A stretch of 5,550 bases of DNA from Bacteroidales bacterium UBA4073. Lineage in GTDB: Bacteria > Bacteroidota > Bacteroidia > Bacteroidales > Tenuifilaceae. The translations under genes were made by a program, and so were the position numbers. The stretch lies in the NCBI GenBank assembly GCA_002383425.1, contig DFYV01000035.1:10425-15974 (forward strand), in the 5' to 3' direction. Of this stretch, positions 1 to 5,550 are shown piece after piece. Every line of letters starts with the position of its first letter. Positions within the stretch are counted from its first letter, which is position 1. The notes below the pieces were generated by a model, which worked only from the letters and a program-made list of their open reading frames with translations, ran no database searches and was not told where the DNA came from.

Positions 1-911
1 GCTACTGCCTGAATAATCCGCTGGTATTTACGGATCCTGATGGGGAGTTTATTTTCACTGCATTATTAACACCGATTGGACTTACTACATTAGGAGTAAT
101 GCTTGATGCAGCATGTTGGGGTGGTGCCATTGATTTAGGAATACAAGGAATACAAATAGCAACAGGTACAAGGGAACAAATAAATTGGTCACAAGTTGGT
201 GGTGCTGCAGTTGGAGGGTTTGTATTTGGTGGAATGGGACTTTTGGCTCCGAGTTTTACAGTTAGTTCTACCAGTTTTATGAAGAATTTACCTGCTTATT
301 TAGGTAAAGCAGGATGGGCAGGTTTAACAGGTATAGGAGCTTCAGGGGCAGGAATGTTAGCAACTGATTTATTTGAAGGAGGCGGAATTGATTACTCTGG
401 AGAAGATTATTTAAGAACAATGGGATCTGCAGGGGCATTTTCTTTTGGATTATCATTTGCAGGGTCTATGTACGATTATGCAAGTTGGGATAGATTTACA
501 AATACAGAAAAGGTAGATATCTTAAAAAGAAAATTCGATGCAGATATTAGATATAATGCTTTTCTTGGAGCTAAAGGTCAATATACTCCAGGCAATACTT
601 ATTTTGAAATTGGACCTGCTGGTTTAACGAGCCGTGGACAAGGATTTTATACTTCAAGCCATGAATTAAAACATTTAAGTGATTGGAACAAATATACAGC
701 TGGTAAACTAAAAATCCCAACAAGACGCACATGGCGACAACAATTCGAAATTCGGGCACATAAACACAGCATGAGAAGATGGAGTACCTCATATGATTTG
801 TGGATAGATCGTTATAATGTGATTTCAGGAAGAGGCGGCTATTCTGGATATGGCTATAAAGGACCTGTGTTTTCATTTGGTATGGATCAGTTATATAATT
901 TTTTCTATTAA
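1..911 (+). CDS. Rhs/YD-repeat protein, C-terminal end with HExxH metallopeptidase-like toxin tip (5' partial)
   Basis: The reading frame is open from base 3 at the left edge, so the real start lies outside the window; the ATG at 99 is internal. The visible part is 302 residues. It opens with the Rhs core signature YCLNNPLVFTDPDGE (fragment residues 1-15), after which the variable tip begins. Residues 20-155 are Gly-rich and hydrophobic with two or three possible membrane-inserting stretches (roughly 65-85, 100-124, 140-155), as in pre-toxin regions. The last 120 residues are polar and contain SSHELKHLSDW, with HELKH at 220-224 (bases 660-674), followed by FEIRAHKH with Glu249. HExxH plus a downstream Glu is the zinc-binding layout of gluzincin peptidases. 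Known: Rhs proteins carry C-terminal toxins delivered by secretion systems to rival cells. Inferred: this tip is a peptidase toxin. I do not recognise the exact toxin family, and HExxH alone can occur by chance. The gene just downstream is the candidate immunity partner. Confidence 0.85.
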   Translation, partial: YCLNNPLVFTDPDGEFIFTALLTPIGLTTLGVMLDAACWGGAIDLGIQGIQIATGTREQINWSQVGGAAVGGFVFGGMGLLAPSFTVSSTSFMKNLPAYLGKAGWAGLTGIGASGAGMLATDLFEGGGIDYSGEDYLRTMGSAGAFSFGLSFAGSMYDYASWDRFTNTEKVDILKRKFDADIRYNAFLGAKGQYTPGNTYFEIGPAGLTSRGQGFYTSSHELKHLSDWNKYTAGKLKIPTRRTWRQQFEIRAHKHSMRRWSTSYDLWIDRYNVISGRGGYSGYGYKGPVFSFGMDQLYNFFY

Positions 912-914
912 AAA

Positions 915-1482
915 ATGAAAGCGATTATCCTTTCCCCCATATCCTTAGTTTTCTGTATATTATTGAATGTGTGTTGTAATAGTATAAAATTTTCAATGAT
1001 GGATGAGATGATTGATACTAGTGAGAATATATCTATGACATTACTGAAAAACAGATACAATAATATCGAAAGATTATTTAATTATTTGTGTGGTTACCAA
1101 TAAAAGTAATATAGATATTGCTTTGCTTAACAGACCAGATATTACAACAAATGAAAGTCCTGAATTTATTTGGTATGCAGAAATATATTTTAAAGAAACA
1201 GAAAAACAAAAAATGTTGCCGTTCCCTTTACTTGGTGACTTCAAAATGCCTGATTCAAGTGAGTATATTATTTTGAAGCCAAAAGAAAAAAAGGAATTTA
1301 AGTTTAAAATTGATTTTAGCAAGTTAGAAAATAAATCAGAAGTGATACCAATTGAATATAATAATACAGATTATGGAGTATATTCAATAAAGTTAGTTTA
1401 CAAAGATGCTTTTCTTAAGCATGATAAAGCGCTTAGAGATCAAATAGAAAGCAATACAATAGAAGTAGTTTATAAAGAATAA
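915..1482 (+). pseudogene. Small predicted exported/lipoprotein-like gene split by a frameshift; candidate immunity gene
   Basis: An ATG three bases after the toxin stop opens a frame encoding a leader MKAIILSPISLVFCILLNVCC, with a Lys, a hydrophobic core and Cys20/Cys21. The lipobox would be LNVC, which is poor at -1, so lipidation is uncertain. This frame stops at 1103 after 62 codons. The +1 frame beyond it is open from 1048 to 1482 and reads as a plausible beta-rich domain (TDTIISKDYLIICVVTNKSN and onward). Its only early start is a GTG at 1090 that would cut off a beta-strand. Dropping one A from the A5 run at 1047-1051 joins both parts into one 188-residue protein. It is probably a single gene that is mutated, mis-sequenced or recoded; two separate small genes overlapping by 14 bases is less likely. 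Immediate linkage to a Rhs toxin tip suggests an immunity protein, perhaps envelope-located. I do not recognise the family. The 3' part is very AT-rich (66 G+C in bases 1201-1440). Confidence 0.6.
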
Positions 1483-1534
1483 TCAAAATACCGATTAATT
1501 TTACTTTTATTATAATGGAGTTACTCGGTTCTCG

Positions 1535-1665
1535 CAAGTATTAAGTCGCAGCATTACTTGTGAAAACTATGAACACTGCCTAAGGCAATCCCCTAACTCG
1601 GCGAAGTCTTCGGTTTAGTCGTATATAAGTAGCGGTCTCTGACCGCATTAAACTATCCCGGATAG
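1535..1665. repeat. Cluster of five short inverted repeats
   Basis: Perfect arms are: CAAGTA 1535-1540 with TACTTG 1555-1560; TGCC 1577-1580 with GGCA 1584-1587; CGAAG 1602-1606 with CTTCG 1608-1612; GCGGTC 1632-1637 with GACCGC 1641-1646; CTATC 1653-1657 with GATAG 1661-1665. The third has weak outer support from CTAA 1593-1596 with TTAG 1615-1618. The fourth is the strongest hairpin (six base pairs, four of them G:C, three-base loop). None is followed by a T-run directly enough to be a clear terminator. The regular spacing suggests one structured element, perhaps a dispersed intergenic repeat or a small RNA, but function is unknown. Confidence 0.55.
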
Positions 1666-1723
1666 GCAGCTTGTTATTTAGTTTTTTCTTTAAAACATTA
1701 TACATTTGTGTAGTATTTTTTAT

Positions 1724-1751
1724 GTTAAAGGATAAAGGTTAAAGGATAAGG
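1724..1751. repeat. 14-bp tandem duplication (two copies)
   Basis: GTTAAAGGATAAAG (1724-1737) is followed directly by GTTAAAGGATAAGG (1738-1751), differing at one base. It lies in noncoding DNA and is probably a slipped-strand duplication. No function is suggested by the context. Confidence 0.75.
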
Positions 1752-1812
1752 CGAAGACGGATTCAAAACTCAAGACCATGTTTTACTATCAACCATCAAC
1801 TATTTCTCCCTG

Positions 1813-1891
1813 CTCGCCATAGTTTTGCGCGTTGTGTAACTACATCGTGCAAAGTCGCAAACTTTGCCAAGCGAGGAAACATAAACTTTGC
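1813..1891. repeat. CTTTGC/GCAAAG inverted and direct repeats, possible folded element
   Basis: GCAAAGT (1849-1855) and ACTTTGC (1861-1867) form a perfect 7-bp hairpin with loop CGCAA. AAACTTTGC occurs at 1859-1867 and again at 1883-1891. CTCGC (1813-1817) can pair with GCGAG (1871-1875) to enclose the hairpin. This could be a small folded RNA, a repeat remnant, or chance structure in AT-rich DNA. There is no T-run to make it a terminator. Confidence 0.5.
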
Positions 1892-2079
1892 ATTGAATTT
1901 TGAAGCGGTCAGGAGGCCATTAATTAAAATATTGAGAAATATTATACTGTGCCGAGTTTAAAGTTGCAGGTGTTGAATTTAACCGGTCATGTTATCTGAA
2001 ACATAAATTTTCCCTTACTTCCAAAAGATTACGGCAATGGTTTCAATTATTTCAAATATCCAGTGTTCCCGCATACATA

Positions 2080-2122
2080 TTGGTTAGCGTAAAAAATCTA
2101 CACAAAGTTTAAGGCTAACCAA
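2080..2122. repeat. Perfect 9-bp inverted repeat upstream of the E1 gene
   Basis: TTGGTTAGC (2080-2088) and GCTAACCAA (2114-2122) are exact reverse complements separated by 25 bases. A further small palindrome, GGTTACTAACC, sits at 2148-2158 and repeats the same GGTTA/TAACC half-sites. Placed 60-140 bases before the start codon at 2221, these could be paired operator half-sites or a hairpin in the 5' leader of the transcript. A regulatory role is inferred from position and symmetry only. Confidence 0.45.
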
Positions 2123-2194
2123 ACAGGCATACACCAAATGAATTAAAGGTTACTAACCCTACCCTCAAAACATTTAGCATACTTTTTTGTTTAC

Positions 2195-2221
2195 ATGACA
2201 AAACTCAACGGTATTGAATAA
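2195..2221 (+). CDS. Possible 8-codon leader ORF overlapping the E1 start (TAATG)
   Basis: An ATG at 2195 opens a frame encoding MTKLNGIE and closing with TAA at 2219-2221, whose last A is the first base of the E1 start codon. A TAATG overlap permits termination-reinitiation coupling. No Shine-Dalgarno sequence precedes it and the peptide has no run of one amino acid, so attenuation is not indicated. It may be chance. Confidence 0.2.
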   Translation: MTKLNGIE

Positions 2222-4635
2222 TGAGCACAACTACAAAAATCAAATTAACAAAGGAGGAGATATTAAACGATTACTACCTTGCCCACCTCAGCCGTAATAT
2301 AAGCATTATGGGGCGCAAGGAGGTGCTAACCGGTAAAGCTAAATTTGGAATATTTGGCGATGGGAAAGAACTTGCCCAAATAGCATTAGCCAAGACTTTT
2401 AAGGATGGTGACTGGCGTTCGGGGTATTACCGCGATCAAACCTTCATGATGGCTGCAGGGCTTTTTACCGACGTGGAGTTCTTTGCTCAGCTGTATGGAC
2501 AAACCGATATAGAGCTCAATCCCGGAAACGCCGGAAGAACATTCAACAACCATTTTGCTACACGTAGTCTTAACCACGATGGATCGTGGAAAGACCTAAC
2601 CAAGCAAAAGAACAGCTCGCCCGATATTTCACCTACAGCCGGGCAGATGCCTCGTTTGCTCGGATTAGCCTGGGCATCAAAACTTTTTAAAAACAACAAA
2701 GAGCTTTGGGGATTTGAACAGTTCAGCAGGCAAGGTAATGAGGTGGCATTTGGAACTATAGGTGATGCCAGCACATCGGAAGGACATTTCTGGGAAACCC
2801 TTAATGCTGCTGCCGTATTACAGGTCCCCATGGTGGTTGCCGTTTGGGATGATGGCTACGGCATATCGGTTCCAAAAGATTACCAAACCGCCAAAGGCAA
2901 CATATCTGAACTTGTTAAGGGATTCGAAAAAGGTAAAAACGATGTAAATGGAATCTACATATACAGGGTTAAGGGGTGGGATTACCCTGCTTTAATCGAA
3001 ACGTTTACGCAAGGGGTTGAGCGCTCGCGTACCGAGCACGTTCCGGTACTCTTCCATGTTACTGAGGTAACCCAACCTCAAGGTCACTCCACGTCGGGTT
3101 CTCATGAACGATACAAATCGCCCGAACGAATGCAGTGGGAAAAAGACTTCGACTGTAATACCCGCTTCCGTAACTGGATTATCGCCGAAGGTTATGCCTC
3201 TGAAAATGAGTTAAATGATATAGAGGCAAAAGCCCAAAACGATGCTAAGGCTGCACGCGAAAAGGCTTGGGCCGATTTCACCGACCCCATCAAGAAAGAA
3301 CGCGACGAGCTGATAAAAATAATTGATAACCGCTCATGCTTTTGTAAACGTGAACACGTTGACAAAGTAGGACAAATCACCGAGCAGCTTAAAGCAATCC
3401 CCAATCCTATCCGTAAGGACATTGTCAGTGCTGCCAAGCGCATACTCAGGAACGTGTGCTCCGACTGCACAATACGTGAAAAGCTTCAGGCCGACTTAAC
3501 GGTATGGATTGAACGGAATATGGCCGATGGCTACGACAGGTACAGCTCTCACCTATACTGTGAAACCGATAGGGCAGCATGGAAGATTAAAGGCGTTCCT
3601 CCAATTTTCAAGGATGATTCCCCCATGGTAGCCGGTAGGGAAATTTTACGCGACAACTGGGATTTTCAGTTTCAGAAAAATCCTTTACTGGTTATTTTTG
3701 GCGAAGATGTGGGTGGAATAGGTGGTGTAAACCAAACCTATGAGGGGCTTCAGAAAAAATACGGAGAAATTAGAATTAGCGATACTGGGATTAGGGAAAA
3801 TACCATACTGGGTCAAGGACTTGGGTTAGCTCTCAGGGGCTTACGTCCAGTTGCTGAAATTCAGTACTTCGATTACCTGCTCTATGCACTCCAAACCATA
3901 AGCGATGACCTGGCCACCATACGCTGGCGCACAAAAAGCGGCCAGATGGCTCCTCTGATAATATCAACACGTGGTCATAGGCTCGAAGGTGTATGGCATG
4001 CTGGCTCACCCCTAAGCATGGTAATAAACTCAATCAGAGGTGTTTACGTTTGTGTTCCGCGAAATATGACACAGGCTGCCGGGTTTTACAATACACTGCT
4101 CGAAGCCGATGACCCAGCGCTTGTAATTGAACCCCTAAACGGCTATCGCTTAAAAGAAAAACGACCTGAGAACATTGGAGAGTACAAAATTCCTCTGGGA
4201 ATACCTGAAATTCTTCGTGAAGGAACCGATGTTACCCTGGTTACCTACGGTAGCTGCGTTCGAATTGCACAGGAAGCCGTTGACCACCTTTGGGAGTTCG
4301 GTATATCCGTTGAACTTATCGACGTTCAAACCCTTCTGCCATTCGATTTACCTAACCTAATACTTCAATCCATTAAAAAGACCAATCGCGTGGTATTTTT
4401 CGATGAGGATGTTCCGGGAGGTGCAACAGCATACATGATGCAAAAAGTACTGGAAGAACGCTCAGGGTACCGGTACCTCGATTCACCCCTTAAAACCATA
4501 ACCGCACGCGAACACCGACCAGCTTATACCACCGATGGCGATTACTTTTCCAATCCCAATGCCGAAGATGTATTCGATAGTATATATGAAATGATGAACG
4601 AGGCCAATCCTAAGCGTTACCCGAAGCTATTTTAA
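2221..4635 (+). CDS. Fused E1 alpha-E1 beta component of a 2-oxoacid dehydrogenase complex (branched-chain or pyruvate type)
   Basis: This 804-residue protein decarboxylates a 2-oxoacid with thiamine diphosphate (ThDP) and passes the acyl group to lipoyl-E2; it should act in the cytoplasm. The E1 alpha-like half (about 15-355) has GYYRDQ (68-73), the ThDP/Mg segment GDASTSEG (181-188) leading to DDGYGISVP (210-218), and the loop QGHSTSGSHERY (287-298). A linker of about 110 residues contains C373, C375, C413 and C416. The E1 beta-like half (about 468-800) shows GEDVGGIGGV (494-503), SDTGIREN with Glu526 in the place of the E1 beta catalytic Glu, and WHAGSP with His593. DEDVPGGATAY (728-738) lies in the C-terminal transketolase domain. 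Other 2-oxoacid E1 proteins split these halves into two chains; the one-chain form is known in Bacteroidota. The start at 2221 follows an in-frame TGA at 2215. No Shine-Dalgarno is visible and no E2 or E3 gene adjoins. Substrate is uncertain between branched-chain 2-oxoacids and pyruvate. Confidence 0.93.
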   Translation: MSTTTKIKLTKEEILNDYYLAHLSRNISIMGRKEVLTGKAKFGIFGDGKELAQIALAKTFKDGDWRSGYYRDQTFMMAAGLFTDVEFFAQLYGQTDIELNPGNAGRTFNNHFATRSLNHDGSWKDLTKQKNSSPDISPTAGQMPRLLGLAWASKLFKNNKELWGFEQFSRQGNEVAFGTIGDASTSEGHFWETLNAAAVLQVPMVVAVWDDGYGISVPKDYQTAKGNISELVKGFEKGKNDVNGIYIYRVKGWDYPALIETFTQGVERSRTEHVPVLFHVTEVTQPQGHSTSGSHERYKSPERMQWEKDFDCNTRFRNWIIAEGYASENELNDIEAKAQNDAKAAREKAWADFTDPIKKERDELIKIIDNRSCFCKREHVDKVGQITEQLKAIPNPIRKDIVSAAKRILRNVCSDCTIREKLQADLTVWIERNMADGYDRYSSHLYCETDRAAWKIKGVPPIFKDDSPMVAGREILRDNWDFQFQKNPLLVIFGEDVGGIGGVNQTYEGLQKKYGEIRISDTGIRENTILGQGLGLALRGLRPVAEIQYFDYLLYALQTISDDLATIRWRTKSGQMAPLIISTRGHRLEGVWHAGSPLSMVINSIRGVYVCVPRNMTQAAGFYNTLLEADDPALVIEPLNGYRLKEKRPENIGEYKIPLGIPEILREGTDVTLVTYGSCVRIAQEAVDHLWEFGISVELIDVQTLLPFDLPNLILQSIKKTNRVVFFDEDVPGGATAYMMQKVLEERSGYRYLDSPLKTITAREHRPAYTTDGDYFSNPNAEDVFDSIYEMMNEANPKRYPKLF

Positions 4636-4637
4636 GC

Positions 4638-4664
4638 AAAAAGCCCCTTTATGGGGCTTTTTTA
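4638..4664. terminator. Bidirectional rho-independent terminator between convergent genes
   Basis: AAAAAGCCCC (4638-4647), loop TTTAT (4648-4652) and GGGGCTTTTT (4653-4662) make a perfect 10-bp stem followed by one more T. The A-run on the left arm gives a T-run on the - strand, so it can end both the E1 transcript (stop at 4635) and the antiporter transcript (stop at 4667). Confidence 0.92.
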
Positions 4665-4666
4665 TT

Positions 4667-5550
4667 CTATGGCTCAAATTTCAATTCAGTATCGTTACCA
4701 TCATCTTCATTCTCAATTATTTTCATTTCATCGGGTGTATAGCGACGTATTTTATAACTAATGGAGGCTATTATGATACTCATAAACGGGCTTATAATGT
4801 TGAAGAATGCGTATGGTGCATAGCTAAAGGTAGGTACACCCAGCACGGCAGCCTGTGTAGCTCCACAAGTATTCCAAGGAATAAGCACCGATGTTACCGT
4901 TCCTGAATCCTCCAACGTACGACTTAATAGTTCAGGTTTATACCCTCGCTTGCGGAATGTTTTGGCAAACATTCTACCTGGCACCACTATCGATATATAC
5001 TGGTCCGAAGCCGTAACATTGAAAAACAGGCAGCTTACCACAACCGATGCTACCAGCGATGCAGTAGATTTGGCAAAGCGTATGATGGTTTCGGTAATTT
5101 TTACCAGCAATCCGGCCGATTCCATAACTCCTCCAAATATCATGGCTGTGATAATTAACCATATAGTGTTCATCATACCAGCCATTCCACGCGTAGTAAG
5201 CAACTCGTTCATCTGCGAGTCGCCCGATTCTATAGTTACCTTACCAAACATGCTTTTCATCACGGCTATGTAGCCAGCCTCGGCGTAGTTTCCGGTTACC
5301 CCTGATACCTGTTCAATAATTCGGGGTTGAAATAGCAAGGCAAAAACTCCTCCCAGCAAAACTCCAAACATGATCGATGGTAATGGAGGCGTTTTCTTCA
5401 CTATAACTACAATTAAAAATACCGGCACCAGCAGTAACCATGGTGTAATGTTGAAGGTTGTGGTTAGGGTATTCAAAGTGGCATTGATATTTACTGCCCC
5501 TTGCGGTTCAAATCTTAATCCGATTACTAAAAAAATAATTAGGGTGATAG
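4667..5550 (-). CDS. nhaC: NhaC-family Na+/H+ antiporter, C-terminal part (5' partial)
   Basis: The frame stays open to the right edge (first whole codon ends at base 5548), so the start lies outside; the TTG near 5476 is internal. The visible 293 residues are about the C-terminal 60 percent of a family member of usual length near 450-490. The protein sits in the inner membrane and exchanges Na+ for H+ for sodium and pH homeostasis. Family-type motifs, in fragment numbering, are KKTPPLPSIMFGVLLGG (about 51-67), FNVTASDQYISIVVPGRMF (176-194), EDSGTVTSVLIPWNTCG (213-229) and the YAPYAFFNIISP segment (243-254). Hydrophobic helices lie near 1-11, 36-52, 57-74, 127-149, 160-178, 216-236 and 245-265. 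An acidic tail of about 25 residues ends the protein. It converges on the dehydrogenase gene and shares its terminator; no functional link is implied. A relative acting on malate/lactate plus sodium is the main alternative. Confidence 0.88.
   Translation of the reverse strand, partial: ITLIIFLVIGLRFEPQGAVNINATLNTLTTTFNITPWLLLVPVFLIVVIVKKTPPLPSIMFGVLLGGVFALLFQPRIIEQVSGVTGNYAEAGYIAVMKSMFGKVTIESGDSQMNELLTTRGMAGMMNTIWLIITAMIFGGVMESAGLLVKITETIIRFAKSTASLVASVVVSCLFFNVTASDQYISIVVPGRMFAKTFRKRGYKPELLSRTLEDSGTVTSVLIPWNTCGATQAAVLGVPTFSYAPYAFFNIISPFMSIIIASISYKIRRYTPDEMKIIENEDDGNDTELKFEP

Larger units (their letters stand above)
1483..2220. other. Repeat-rich intergenic region without a convincing protein gene
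   Basis: The 738 bases between the toxin locus and the dehydrogenase gene hold only short, broken reading frames in the parts I translated, and I recognised no protein remnant, tRNA or rRNA. What it does hold is structure: five small inverted repeats between 1535 and 1665, a 14-bp tandem duplication at 1724-1751, a 7-bp doublet ATCAACC/ATCAACT at 1788-1801, CTTTGC-type inverted and direct repeats at 1813-1891, and a 9-bp inverted repeat at 2080-2122. Such mixtures are common in intergenic DNA of Bacteroidota and may be remains of mobile or extragenic repeats. No strong rho-independent terminator is visible directly after 1482. A small RNA cannot be excluded. Confidence 0.7.

Noticed and set aside
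571..876. Antisense frame of about 100 codons opposite the Rhs tip
   Set aside because: It runs opposite a well supported coding frame, has no recognisable domain, and its composition is what the reverse strand of an AT-rich gene gives.
1671..1708. TACATTTG at 1701-1708, an exact match to the Bacteroidota -7 promoter element TAnnTTTG
   Set aside because: The nearest upstream TTG (1671) is too far away (27 bases against the usual 19-21) and no gene begins within 480 bases downstream.
2180..2189. TACTTTTTTG as a -7 promoter element for the E1 gene
   Set aside because: The T-run is too long for TAnnTTTG and no TTG element lies at the right distance upstream, so I could not support a promoter call.
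1483..2220. CRISPR array or complete insertion sequence in the repeat-rich gap
   Set aside because: The repeats are short, dissimilar and irregularly spaced, and no transposase frame is present.
2250..2261. Strong Shine-Dalgarno-like AAAGGAGGAG inside the E1 gene
   Set aside because: It encodes the Lys-Glu-Glu of the N-terminal helix and no suitable start codon follows at the right spacing; the upstream ATG at 2221 fits the family.
2487..2831. Antisense frames opposite the dehydrogenase gene (also at 3192-3470 and 3833-4033)
   Set aside because: They lie opposite highly conserved E1 motifs and show no protein-like features of their own.
4950..5273. Plus-strand frame of about 107 codons opposite the antiporter
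   Set aside because: The minus strand carries clear NhaC motifs over the same bases; the plus-strand product resembles no known protein.

Overview
The window looks like chromosomal DNA from a member of the Bacteroidota. The evidence is a Rhs core ending of the YCLNNPL...DPDGE type common there, a single-chain fused E1 alpha/beta 2-oxoacid dehydrogenase typical of that phylum, moderate to low GC, and no strong Shine-Dalgarno site before the one complete gene start. The genus cannot be named from the sequence.

Region 1 (1-1482) is the tail of a Rhs/YD-repeat polymorphic toxin locus on the + strand. The first 50 bases or so are the end of the conserved Rhs core. The rest of the first gene is a variable, AT-rich tip: a Gly-rich hydrophobic stretch, then a C-terminal domain with an HExxH (HELKH) motif, which suggests a zinc metallopeptidase-like toxin. 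Three bases after its stop begins a small gene with a secretion or lipoprotein-like leader. It is split by an apparent one-base frameshift in an A5 run (1047-1051). By position it is the candidate immunity gene.

Region 2 (1483-2220) is 738 bases with no convincing protein gene. It holds a cluster of small inverted repeats (1535-1665), a 14-bp tandem duplication (1724-1751), a set of CTTTGC/GCAAAG repeats (1813-1891), and a perfect 9-bp inverted repeat (2080-2122) about 100 bases before the next gene. An 8-codon leader ORF ends in a TAATG overlap with that gene's start.

Region 3 (2221-4635) is a complete 804-aa gene for a fused E1 alpha-E1 beta component of a pyruvate or branched-chain 2-oxoacid dehydrogenase complex. 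A good bidirectional terminator (4638-4664) separates it from region 4 (4667 to the right edge, - strand), the C-terminal part of an NhaC-family Na+/H+ antiporter. The two genes converge and are housekeeping-like. The toxin locus to their left has a different base composition and looks like the accessory part. The most interesting material is the Rhs tip with its frameshifted neighbour and the repeat-rich gap. Nothing seen amounts to a clearly new system.
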